From: Branchiostoma lanceolatum
Lineage: Eukaryota; Chordata; Leptocardii; Amphioxiformes; Branchiostomatidae
DNA: 64,000 nucleotides
Assembly: GCF_035083965.1 (NCBI RefSeq)
Contig: NC_089723.1
Span: forward strand, 21,417,489 to 21,481,488
Reading direction: 5' to 3'
In this document: positions 24,345 to 35,052 of the stretch, piece by piece
Position numbering within the stretch: position 1 is the first letter of the stretch
Layout: the number at the start of each line of letters is the position of its first letter
Program-made: the position numbers and the translations under genes
Notes under the pieces: generated by a model
Databases searched by the model: none
What the model saw: only the letters and a program-made list of their open reading frames with translations
What the model was told of the DNA's origin: nothing

Positions 24345-24500
24345 AGCAATAGTGAAATTGGTCACGGTGGCAAAATGGTTTGAGTGTTGGACCCAGGTTC
24401 GATAATTACCATGCCGCGACGTTGTGACCTTTGGAAAGGCACTACACACGATATTCTTATCATGACGGTGGAGTGACATCCATCGACCCTCTTCGTTTAA
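24345..24500 (+). mobile_element. SINE fragment in intron 2 of unit D
   Basis: Contains a B-box-like CAGGTTCGATAATT at about 24400 and CCTTTGGAAAGGCACTACAC, related to the SINE at 3797-4305 and to the copy at the same relative position in unit A (8700-8890). Confidence 0.6.
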
Positions 24501-25163
24501 TCTGTCAAAAGTGTGCCCCAAAACATACACGGATTTGGTGTGTTGATGTGCCAACATCTGCACATTTGCCATCAAGAGTAGACAGGGGTAGAACTTAGCA
24601 TACCCCATAATTGTTGCACTATTGCATATTAGGGACATAGAAATGAGCCTAAAAATGGCATCTCTATCAATTATCAAGTTGTCATGGCTGCACATGTATA
24701 AAGACCTTAACCAGCAGTGAGGTACCTGTAGTAGTCTGGCTGCAGACATCACAGCCTGGACCTGGTCTGGCTCCATCTGAAGGCAGCCGGTGTAGGCGTA
24801 GTCCAGAATGGTTGCCATGGCTACCTCACTCACATCCTGGATGCTGATCCTTTCCTGTTTGGCCTCCGCGTAGCCGCTGGTGAACATGGTACGGAAGTAG
24901 GGACTGCACGATGCCAGGACGGCGCGATGGCAGGGGAAACTTTGGGGGAAGACACGGTTTATTCTTGGGCATAAATCATTTAAGTGCACAGTTGACTACA
25001 CAATATTTTATAATAGTGTCGTTAATCAACCACGGAGCCCAACACGAGACACATCGAACGTACCACAATGTCGTCCAGAGTGAAAAAGCATCACAGGAGT
25101 TAACATTACAGCAACAAAATATGTTATAAACGGCGACGTGTGTAGCCGCCCCAGCTCGCACTG

Positions 25164-25175
25164 CCCCCCTCCCCC
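25164..25175 (-). promoter_or_regulatory. Conserved intron 1 G-run (example from unit D)
   Basis: On the transcribed (minus) sense this reads GGGGGAGGGGGG, 14 nt inside intron 1. The same run occurs just after the exon 1 donor in the other units: 11184-11195 (A'), 20494-20505 (C), 31763-31773 (E, one G shorter), 37653-37664 (F), 43447-43458 (G), 52591-52600 (H, partly decayed), 55167-55178 (I) and 62781-62792 (J). It is degraded in the relic (about 26190-26201). G-runs near a 5' splice site commonly act as intronic splicing enhancers; that role is inferred here. Confidence 0.6.
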
Positions 25176-25297
25176 ATTGCCGCACCTTACCTTCTCCCTT
25201 CCACCTCCAGAACCACGTCAGTCAGCTCTGACTGCTCTCTAAGTTCGTTCAGCTCTATCAGAACATTGTTAGAGTGTTCTTCGTGTGTCACGTCCAT

Positions 25298-25852
25298 ATC
25301 TAACACTGCCTGAGGGCCAAAAGTAAAGAAACTGTCGCTCCTTAGCTTTGCTAGTTGTGTTTCAGACAGAAGCAATTCTTTTTTTAACTTTGACCTAATT
25401 CGATACCTGATTTTCCATATAGTGTAATACAAATTAGAAGTTGCATTTGGCACAAAAAATTGCACTACATGAACTGAAGTAACAGTACAAATGAAAAACC
25501 AAACTTAGCCATAAACAGATTGCTAATCCTCTTTTATGCACAGACCCAGATGTCTGAGTAGTACAGAGCTAAAATTCGTTACAACATGATAAGAAATCAT
25601 ATAAGTTTTGCCTGCTTTCTTCAGAACTCAAATGAGGAATCACATAGGTCACCATTGGTAACAGGATATATAGTATGAAAGGATTTATGCGTCATACAGG
25701 AATTCGTTACTCTTATATGGGTCAGTTTGGATATCATATATGATGATAACGTTGGTGACAGGTAGGCGTTAATGACTCGCCTATCCCTCGGTGTATATGG
25801 TGCTTCGCTCACTCGGTGAATTTATTTGGTTGTTATTGCAAATGACTAGGTG
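25298..25852. other. Upstream DNA of unit D and 3' flank of the relic
   Basis: No gene. The 25440-25490 words TTTGGCACAAAAAATTGCAC and CATGAACTGAAGTAACAG match the distal 3' flanks near 5470 and 15770. This shows that the sequence right of unit D begins with the tail end of another, mostly deleted, unit. Confidence 0.55.
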
Positions 25853-26308
25853 TAGTAGGGACTACACGATGCCAGGGCGGCGCGATGGAAGGGAGAACTT
25901 GGGAGGAAGAAACGGTTTCATTTTGAAGTATTTTTTTTTGTAGTAGAGTCGGTCCTCGGGATTGTTCAATCTCGTGTATCAATTGAGGTTTGACAGTTCT
26001 GATCAGTTAAATACAATTTAAAATGCAACTTTTGACACGTCGCAGATAGATAATAGAATAGATTTGAAAAAAAATATTTGACATGCCAAGATTGCAATTT
26101 TATTAAATATTATCTGTGGAATTTTTGGTTTTCACAATGAAATCTATCATGTTCTGTACAAGAACTTTTCGATAGATGTTGTTCAAACCGCCCCCTGCCC
26201 AAACTTGTTCCAGCTTACCTTCTCCCTTCCACCTCCAGAACCACGTAACTCCCTCATAGAGTTAAGTTCACGAACCTCACTGTGGTGTCCAAAGTTTCTT
26301 GCGGTCAT
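25853..26308 (-). pseudogene. Relic KLHL unit: exon 1 and 5' edge of exon 2
   Basis: Exon 1 relic 26219-26308 keeps the donor (GGGAGAAG/GTAAG) and a start (MTARNFGHHSEV) but is 17 nt shorter than the family's 107 nt. One codon and 14 further bases, including the coding for ELTDVV, are gone, so the frame is lost. Exon 2 relic 25853-25897 keeps only about 45 nt (SHRAALASCSPY-like) with its acceptor. Exons 3-5 are missing. The MxxTNFxHxxEV pattern places it with units E-G. The intron 1 G-run has decayed too. Confidence 0.75.
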
Positions 26309-28454
26309 AATTATCGACGTCTTAGGGGCCAAGATCGAAGAAGCAAAAGTCGGTACGTTTTGACGTGGCAGATGCCTCTCTTGTGCTGTAAACTTTTAGC
26401 TATGAAGTCTTCCAAAACCTCATTACCCCCATATGACACGATGTATGTTGTTGATACGATGCATATATATGTATGATGTCGAGAAAGATGAATAGTTATC
26501 TTCCCCAAATATCCTAGCCTTGAAACAAAACCTACTAAACACGTCTTGATTGCTGTGTCAACCAATACGTTCAACAAATATGATAAATTCTTCAACAACA
26601 ACCAAATCTTTAATACAAAAATGTTACAAATTTGCTTGAAAATAGTTAAATGTATGGTTAGTTAGAGCTTGAACTTTCCATTGCTTACTCTGTTAATAAA
26701 TGGTTGAAATCTAGATTCCAGATGTAACGTTAAAGTACATCCGAGATGATTAACATTTAAGTCTCCACAAAATAGCAATCTACCTTTGTCACACTTTTCA
26801 CTGTTACTCTGCTACTGTACTGCAATGTTAAATTAAGTCCAATCTACGCAAATAACTGCTAATGAAACAGGATACAGTGCAGTTAGCCTCCGTTGCAGGC
26901 TCTGAACCGGCTTTTTGTGGGGCTAAATAATACACTTTTTGTAGCCAGCCCGTAACTATCAGCCAACCCTGTAACTATCAGCCGGCTGATAGTTACAGGG
27001 TTGGCTGATAGTTACGGGCTGGCTGCAAAAAGTGTATTATTTAGCCCCACAAAAAGCCGGTTCAGAGCCTGCAACGGAGGCTACAGTGCAGTGAACTCAG
27101 CTACTTTTGTACATATTAATGACATGTACAATTCAATGCAATTCTTATCTCCTTGTGTTACAAAAACCGTTGACTCTGTTAATTCGTGTAAAAGTGACTA
27201 AACAATATATACAATTATCATTATCAGTGTTCTAAAGGTCCATACTTCCATTATTGTACTTTCATTTAAATCTATCACAAAAAATCTATGCAAACAGCTG
27301 CCAATGGAACAGAATACAGTGAATCTAAGCTACATTTTACTGACAATTCAATTTAATTGACTTCTAAACTTGCGTTATAAACAACAAACTACAACTCCGA
27401 GTCAAGTGAAGTAAAGCTGAAGCTACAAAACGTTCAGAATCATTTCTAAAGTATTGTAAAGGACACTTTCAGATATCTGTAAGGCAAGTAAGAAATAAAA
27501 TGTTTTCTAATGATGACTTACAAGTCGTTGATATTGGGCCCGTTAGCAAAACTAAATAATAATCTAGACCTGGTTCTCTTTTTAAAAAAAGTGGATAATC
27601 AGAGATGATGGGCAAAAATAGTCATTCGGTGTCCTCTGACTTGATTCTTATATCTGGGGGTTTACATGTACAAAAAGAATATCAGAAATGTTTGCATAAC
27701 ATGTTAGGAACGATTCTTTTTAGGGATGTCAGTAAGAGGCATTAAGAACTTACTGTCCTCGTTTAAGTAAACTTGGTGCACACATGTATGTTAAGAACAT
27801 TAAATACCAAAGAACATAATACTTAAAATCAATCAACTGACGCTATACTGATCATAAACTTGGGAAACCACAGTGATAATTGGGCCAGAAAAAGGAAATG
27901 AAAAAAATGCTGAAATCTTTATGGTAGTGACGTTTACTACATGCAACATTGTTTAGCACATTTGCGTACTAACTACACACTTTAAGGATTTTTAAACGCG
28001 CAAAATCGTGCCGTATGATGATCCCCTTAGTTTCGCGAGCATACAAAAACTCTGGCCACGAGTCACAATAACGTCATATTTTTGCATCATGGACGTTGCC
28101 CTACATTGTGACAGTACGATTTGAACTAATCATGTTTAGAAATGACTAAATAAATTGACTTTCAAAATACGATATTTCGGACCCTAATTTTGCTTGGGTT
28201 TCCTCAAAATGTATGTTTAAGCATATTGGCTATCATTAAAAACATTTTGGCTGTTTTGTTATAATGTTTAGGTATTAGTAACAAATTACTAAAAACAAGA
28301 CTCATGAAAATTTAAGTAAATGCAGTATATCACATCAAAGCTCAATGCATCTTCATGCAATTATGAGACTACAACACAAGGTAATGGTTTCGGTCATGTA
28401 TCTGAAATATTCATGATCAGTTCATATTCCAAGTGTGCATGATGTTCTAGTATC
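26309..28454. other. Intergenic DNA between the relic and unit E
   Basis: No gene seen. The segment 27525-27690 (TAATCAGAGATGATGGGC, TCCTCTGACTTGATTCTTAT) has counterparts at 34030-34165 and 46505-46600, downstream of units F and H, showing that intergenic DNA was duplicated with the genes. A 200-bp palindrome lies at 26884-27083. The conserved 3' flank of unit E is in the last 150 bp. Confidence 0.6.
26884..27083. mobile_element. 200-bp near-perfect palindrome (foldback MITE)
   Basis: Seen directly: two 100-bp arms meet at GCC/GGC (26983/26984) with a single mismatch noticed (TGTAGCC against GGCTGCA). The outer ends are TAGCCTCCGTTGCAGGC and its complement. A 9-bp direct repeat CAGTGCAGT flanks it at 26875-26883 and 27084-27092. 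Related intergenic copies (GATACAGTGAACC near 32783, GGATGCAGTGAACC near 32563) lack it. A 9-bp duplication and very long inverted repeats suggest a Mutator-like origin, but the class is inferred. Confidence 0.9.
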
Positions 28455-31400
28455 TCAGATGTCTTCATTATTACTTTCACTCTGTCTCTCTTCATCAGAA
28501 TTGTCCTCATCACTGTCCTCTTGGTCCGATAGGCCGCCACTGTCACTGTTGTCTGAGACCCCACTTCCGGATGACTCTGAGGAACGGAAGTCGATCTGCT
28601 CTTCATCATCAGAAGGTACGTCCATTTCCTCGTATTCATCTGCATCTCCAAGGCACGTTGGGATCATTCTTGCTGTCAGGCAATCTATCTTACTCCCGGG
28701 TTCCAACCAATGTGCCATTGGGTGAACCAGGCTTCCCATATCTTTCAGAAGAAGCCAACAGCCTGTCTTGGGCTGGTACTGGTAAATGGACATAGTATCA
28801 TCCTCCATGTCCAACATGAGCGACTCGTTGTGATCATCCTCGTATCCAAGGAGGTACATACTCCCTTCATATTTCATCAGGGTTGATTTGTCGAAGGAAA
28901 AATAAATATTCCCTGACAACTTCCACTCATCTTTTGTAGGGTTGTACACCTCTACAGCAATAGATCCAAAGTATTCAGAGTCATCCTCGCAGTCTTTACA
29001 GTAGATGTTTCCTCCATAAGTGACAGCCTGAGGACGCTTAGGTGGTTTAATCATGTCCGAAATCTTGTCCCACGTGTTCTCGGTGGTACTGAAGCTGTAG
29101 CATTCTTTCCTACTTATGACATATATGCTATCATTTAGAGCGACAGCACAAAGTTTCGAGGACAAGGAATCAGGTATGGATGGTATGGGCGTCCACTCAT
29201 CATGGCAGGGGTCGTACTTCTCTGCTGTTTGCTTACAGTCATCGCCACCAATGGCGTAGATGTACCCCTTTACATACACCAGACCGCACCTGGGGAAGAC
29301 AGATACAGGAAATGTTTACAGAAACATAAACTTACATGTGGAGTATCCAACTGTGTATCACTCATCCATGCGGCATTGACCCGTACATTTTTTCCTTAAG
29401 ACATCTTAAGAACTCAGGCAACTCATTACCTAAAAGGACTTAAAGCATATTTGTTTTTAAATAGATGCCATGAGGCCAGAAAGCAGAAGCTTGCAAGAGA
29501 AAGATATACCCGACTCTGCGTGAAGTCATCGGACATCTTGACTCCCATGTGTTCAACAGGTGGTCGTACTTGTAAAATGGCTCCTGACCAATCCTGGTTC
29601 CAAGACCTGCTGCCAGGTACAACTCATCATCAGGAGTGGCTGTCACAGAGAAGCTACATGTATCCGAACGTAGACAGCGAGGCATATTGATTGCGTATAC
29701 TCCACCTGTGGAAGGGTCATAGCAAGGTGCACACAGCCTGCGTGCGTGCATGAAACCATGTTCCGAAGCCTTGAAACCTTGTCTTACTAGTCTTGGGAAA
29801 ATCTGCATTTCCTTTCGCGTCTGTCCCAGACGCTGCGTTGTGCTGTCACTATAAACCAACTTGCAGTCTGTTGACAGGCACTTACTCTCGACATCAACAA
29901 GTTGGCTTGAACTAATGAAGGAATGGCGGAAGCATGCGCAAAGGACATGAAGGTGTTGCAAGCGTTCTTTCTGGTCAAATTCAATCCATCTTAGAGCAGC
30001 TTGCACAACGTTGTCTTCTGATTGGGTCATTAAATCCTCCCTGTTGAGCAGTGACTGGAGCAGGGGCAGAGACAACTGGAAAAAGGATGGTTGTAGAGCC
30101 ACCTGGTCGAAACTGAGAAAGTTACATGTACAAGTTAAATGGGTTGATTCAAACATAATAAGGTATACACATTGTTAATGCATTTTTAAAAAGTAAGTGC
30201 TGATAAAAACAGACAAATAAATATAATTTCGCCATGACCATTATATATTCCTGTCAATAGTGTGAATTAATGTGTTATTGTTATTGTTGAGTGCACAGGT
30301 ATTGGAATGAATCATTAAATTCCAATCGATGATATGCTGTAATAGCTCACGTCGGCCAATTTGGAGACCTGGGTTTTAATCTAGGTAGGGATGGATCCTT
30401 ATTCTAAAAATCCTTTAAATAGTCAATTAGCCTTGCTCAGGAATGTCTTTTCTGAACCATATTACATGATCATACTTAGAGTAATATAAGGCGTTAGGGT
30501 TAGTGCTGACCGGTCCATGGATGTCCTCTTGATAGTGAAAAAAAAAACTTTATTTCCAGGAACATTTTGTCGATAGATATAACCAAAAAATCTTAACAAA
30601 AGGAGACTCCTGTCAATAGTACTACCCGACAAAATTATTGATGGGAACATCCTCGGCAATATAATTTGTCTTATAATGTAAGTAACATCTATCAGATTGA
30701 CCTGATTGCAATGTACTTCCCACTGGCTTCTATTAGACCACAGTCCCCAAGCATGTCAGCATACATCAACACATCTGCGCAGTTGGTTACATCCAGATGG
30801 TCCTTCATGTATTCTGCTGCTTTAAGGTCTACAAAACTCATCTAAATGCAACAAACATGGGTATATTACAGGCCACTCTGCAATTATCAATCTATTACAC
30901 CTATGGGGAGGGGGGGGAGGGAGCAGTGTGCTTCTCAACAGTACAGATCTTAATATTGTAACCCCCAAAATTGTGCTATAAGGACCTTCTTGGCTTTAAG
31001 TACTAGTATGGATGAATACGGTTGAAGGTACTAAAGTAAAGGCCCCTGACTTGCATACAGTTCTCGATTATGCTTTGTTCATATCTAGATCCAATAGATT
31101 GATTTGCATAACAATATGCAGACGTATTTTGTTGATGTCTCAGGGCACTTCACCTTTAACATATTGCCCACAAAGCATTTCACTATGTATGCGTACTTAG
31201 AATCGTGAACCTCCTTATTTGCGTGTCCTTATCAAGGATCAATGACTGACTAATATAAGGAGCCTAAAAATGGCATCTCTATAATCAAATTATCATGGCG
31301 GCACACATCTATAGATTTTGTAACAATATCCGACTTGCCTGTAGGAGTTTGGCAGCAGACATCACAGCCTGGACCTGGTCTGGCTCCGTCTGCAGGCAGC

Positions 31401-31899
31401 CGGTATAGGCGTAGTCCAGAATGGTTGCCATGGCTACCTCACTCACATCCTGGATGCTGATCCTTTCCTGTTTGGCCTCTGCGTAGCCGCTGGTGAACAT
31501 GGTACGGAAGTAGGGACTGCACGATGCCAGGACGGCGCGATGGCAGGGAAAACTGAGCAAGAAGGTACCATTTCATTCAATGCTATTAGTATTATCGAAT
31601 ATTTTGGTGAAGGGTCCTGGGTTTTCCAATCATCTCGAGTATTACTCAAGGTTTGACAGTTCTGATAGGCTAACTACCAATAATTTAAGGAGATAACTTC
31701 GGGCACACCACTAGTTCGCGACCGTTTTTTATCAGCGTAGAAAAAGTGTGCGATAGTTATGTCCCCCTCCCCCATAATTTATTCCAGCTTACCTTCTCCC
31801 TCCCACCTCCAGAATCACGTCTGTCAGCTCTGTCCGCTCCCTCATAGTGTTAAGTTCACGAAGAACCTCATTTGAGTGTTCAAAGTTTGTTGTTTTCAT
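28455..31899 (-). CDS. KLHL unit E: BTB-BACK-Kelch protein, 632 aa
   Basis: Exons 31793-31899, 31339-31552, 30702-30841, 29510-30112, 28455-29289; 1899 nt, open throughout. Start MKTTNFEHSNEVLRELN by alignment with sisters. Exon 2 ends at a GC donor (CTACAG/GCAAGT), the only non-GT donor in the array and a known functional variant. Exon 3 encodes MSFVDLKAAEYMKDHLDV; exon 4 BACK (LLNREDLMTQSEDN) and a blade whose usual GG is AG (LYLAAGLGT). Exon 5 begins GLVYVKGYIYAIGGDD and ends in a long tail of Ser, Asp and Glu (SDNSDSGGLSDQEDSDEDNS), a likely CK2-type phosphorylation region by composition. Exon 4 is 33 nt longer than in unit C, through an insert around KASEHGFMHARR. Inferred role: CUL3 adaptor. 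Confidence 0.88.
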
Positions 31900-32904
31900 A
31901 TTTGACAATGTTTAGGAGCCAAGGTGGAAGAGACAAAGGTCTATACGCTTGGACGTGCATGAAGCGACCTCTCATGTGCTATCAACTTTGACCTATGAAC
32001 TCTTTCCACACCTTATTACCCACATATGCTACGATATATGTCGTTGATGTGATGCATACATATGAATGATGTCGAAAGTAGATAAATACTTACTGTTAAT
32101 TTTCCCAAACCTTTAGCCTTGATACTAAACCTAATTGACATGCCTTGATTGCTTGATGTCTTAATCCATAGGTTCTACAAATTAGATAGTTCACGCACTA
32201 CCAAAAAGATCTCAGACTAAATAATTATGAGGTTGGCAATGGTCTTTAATCTAAAAGAATGTTAGAATAGTAAACTGCAAGTAATACCTTTAGTAATAAA
32301 GTTAGTATTAACTCGAACCTTCTCGTACTAGGGCACTCCTTTGTTATCTAATGGTTAACCCTAGTGTGACATCTTAAATGTGAAAGGTGATTCCACGTGT
32401 AATGTACATTCATTTATTGAATAAATCTTTAATAAATGCCAATCCACCTTTCGACTATTGAATGCTAAGCCGTACTTTGTACTGCTATTCTACTCTTACT
32501 ATATTATTCAACTGTAACGTTAAGTAAGTTCTAATCTATGCAAAGAACAGCTAATGAGCGAGGATGCAGTGAACCTAAGCAACGTTTGCACATCTTAAGG
32601 ACAGTTCAAAGTGCCTATATCCTAGTATTAAGTCGTGTAAAAGTGGAACTAAAACATGCATGATTATCATTTTAAGCGTTCTAAAGCATACTGACAGATA
32701 CAAGACTCTAATTCCTTCTGTTATGATACTTCGATTTAAACATGTCACAAAAAGATCTATGCTAACACTTGTCAATGGGACAGGATACAGTGAACCTACG
32801 CTACATTTTGCTGACAATTCACTTCACTTCTATACTTGCGTTATAAAAAACAAACTACTACTTCGGGTTAACTGAAGTAAAAGTGCAACTACAAAACATT
32901 CACA

Positions 32905-33925
32905 ACAAGAGTTCCACGACCTCATATCTCCATGAACAATTCTATTCATGCAAATGACTTACACATTTGCATAATATATGCTTGGTCATAAACACCTTAA
33001 TCTAACTTACACATGTTGCAATATCGACAGTCCTGCAATTTTCCAATTAGATGAATTATGGTGTTTTTGCATTAATTATGCAAATTAGGAATTAATTTGC
33101 ATAATTGGTATCTGTTGATGCTCCACTTTCCATAAACTACATATGCTACATGTATTTGAGTCTGATAATGGAAAACACTGCAAATATAGATTTTCCTCAT
33201 TAGCTATGCAAATTAAGTCACAATTAGAACAATTTGCACTACATTATGTATATCTCTGTCTAAGCTACCTGCATACTAAGTATCATATTGACAGTCCTAT
33301 AATTTTCCAATTAGATGAGAGATGGTGTTTTGCATTAATTATGCAAATTATGAATTTATTTGCATAATTGGTATCTGTTGATGATTCACTTTCCATAAAC
33401 TACATACGTTACATGTATTTGAGTCTGATAATGGAAAACACTGCAAATATAGATTAACCTTATTAGATATGCAAATGAAGTCCTAATTAACATAATTTGC
33501 ACTTCATCGTGTACATCTCTGTCTAAGCTACCTGTATACTAAATATCATGGAAACCCATCGTTCCTTTGTTCAGTTATTCTCCTTAGAAGATTTTTACGA
33601 TAACTCCCCTGCAGTTCCAGAGCAAGTTGCTAGGGGGCCCAAACCCACACCACGTCTTTATTACACCACAAGCTATCTGCCACCAAAAAATCAAGACCAT
33701 AGCACGTCCAGGTCAAGAGATACAAAAATGGAATTTCTGATGCAGTACCAAGGTCACATACCAGGGGGCCCAAAATTGACCTTGAATTTCGGCTTCACAA
33801 CACCTGCCAACATATCAAATATCATCGTAATCCATCCTGAGGTTCTTGAGTTATGATGACTACAATAGTCCGGAAACACAAACACAAACACACACACACA
33901 CACACAAACACACTAAAAACAATAT
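32905..33925 (-). mobile_element. ATTTGCAT-rich interspersed repeat, copy 5 (inverted)
   Basis: Begins with GAGTTCCACGACCTCATA, the complement of the right end of the other copies. It holds repeated TTATGCAAATTA words and two AGGGGGCCCAAA boxes (33632 and 33762), and ends near a (CA)n run. Internal sub-repeats are seen: about 33040-33200 and 33290-33450 are near copies (TTTTCCAATTAGATGA, GATAATGGAAAACACTGCAAA). The only copy in minus orientation. Confidence 0.65.
33875..33914. repeat. (CA)n microsatellite
   Basis: Run of CA dinucleotides with a few interruptions at the outer edge of the inverted repeat copy. The plus-oriented copies carry the complementary GT-rich run at their left ends (2888, 40930, 42428), so it is part of the element. 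Confidence 0.85.
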
Positions 33926-35052
33926 CTCCATTTTTCATGGAGATAATCATCTTCACCTAAGGATACTTACAGATCTTTGCAATACAAATAAAAAAAACCT
34001 ATTGATTGCTTACATGTATATGTCGTTGATGTAGGGTCTGTTAACTAAACTAGATAATAATCAAGGTCTGTTTTTCTTTAAAAAAAATGATGATCAGAGA
34101 TGATAGACCAAAACCGTCATTCTGTGTTCTCTGACTTGATTCTTATACGTCTGAGGGTTAACAAAAAGAACAGCAGAAATAATTTTGCATAATTTAAGAA
34201 CAATCCATTTGTAGGGATGTCAATTAGGAGCATTGACAACATACTGTCATTGTTAAGGTCAACGAGGTGTACACATGTATGTTAAAAACTCCCAAACTCT
34301 CGCGAAATCCACTATTTGCTACTAGGTAACAACAATACAACTTTGTCTACATTACTGTATATGAAGTAAAAGTAAATACAAGTGTTAACTAGGTACCGAA
34401 CTTGGCAATGAAGAGATTGCCAACCCTGTGTAATGCACAAGCCTAAAAGACTTAGCATAGACAACAGAGCTAAACGTTTGTTTCAGCGTGCTTAGTAAAG
34501 TCGTTGATTACGACTGTTTTCTTCAGAATGCAAATGAACAACCCCTTGGTCGTCTGCAATTACAGAAAAGAGGAATAAGTATTGCAAAGATATACAACAC
34601 AAATAATTGGTTTTAGTCATGTACAATCTGAAATACGAGGCTTAATGTTGATTGGACTTTTTTCTTTACGATAGACTCAATGTCTGTCCAAATTTTAGAG
34701 TGATCAGTGCTAAGACGTTTCACACCTGTCCAGGTTTTTTTGGTAACTAACGGAATCTCGAGAAAAACAGTAGTAGCAATATCTTATCTTATAGCATTAA
34801 AGAGAAAGGTCTTTTTTTCAAAACGTCTCTCATTCTGTTTCAATATCTTCTAATTGGCGACCCAAGCAGTTTACGAAATATCTTCCACAATCAGTTTATA
34901 AAACATATTCCACAATAACTTTACGAAAAATCTTCCACCATCACATGACAAGGGCTAAAGATGATCAGTCAAACATTTGGGTGAGTCAAATTTTCGGGAT
35001 GGCAATTTGCAATTCAACGTTGATACAGAATCTTTCACCATGTTCTAGCATG

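Larger units (their letters stand above)
21853..25297 (-). pseudogene. KLHL unit D: BTB-BACK-Kelch with stop and frameshift
   Basis: Exons: 25191-25297, 24726-24939, 24149-24288, 23151-23741, 21853-22653. Exons 1-4 are open with good splice sites (MDVTHEEHSNNVLIELN; BTB core; IGFVSCNAAEYMKAHLDV; RFNQVALQPSFLRVSLP). Exon 5 opens with GYIYAIGGDDTKGAVERYD but a TAG at 22434-22436 replaces the Trp codon after STTENK. Further on, an extra 8 bp (TTTGTACA, about 22212-22219) in the GETLYLLT region shifts the frame. The acidic tail (NDLSDQEDNDEANNDNDGE) survives in the shifted frame. The product would stop within the second Kelch blade, leaving BTB plus BACK. Probably a recent pseudogene, or a truncated protein without a substrate propeller. 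Closest sister: unit A (shared QQVEIE and an intron-2 SINE). Confidence 0.85.
31900..35052. other. Intergenic DNA between units E and F
   Basis: No gene seen. It contains the upstream flank of unit E (31900-32100, with CTTTGACCTATGAACTC and TTATTACCCACATA, shared with F and G), duplicated AT-rich filler (32560-32900), the inverted repeat copy at 32905-33925, a CA run (33875-33914), a block shared with 27530 and 46505 (34030-34165), and the 3' flank of unit F (34610-35050). Confidence 0.6.

Noticed and set aside
24333..24660. Extension of the unit D exon 2 frame past TACAG/GTACC
   Set aside because: The frame stays open by chance beyond a good donor; the family exon is 214 nt in every unit and the extension covers a SINE.
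33548..33856. 102-codon plus-strand frame
   Set aside because: It lies within the inverted interspersed repeat and has no counterpart frame in the other copies.
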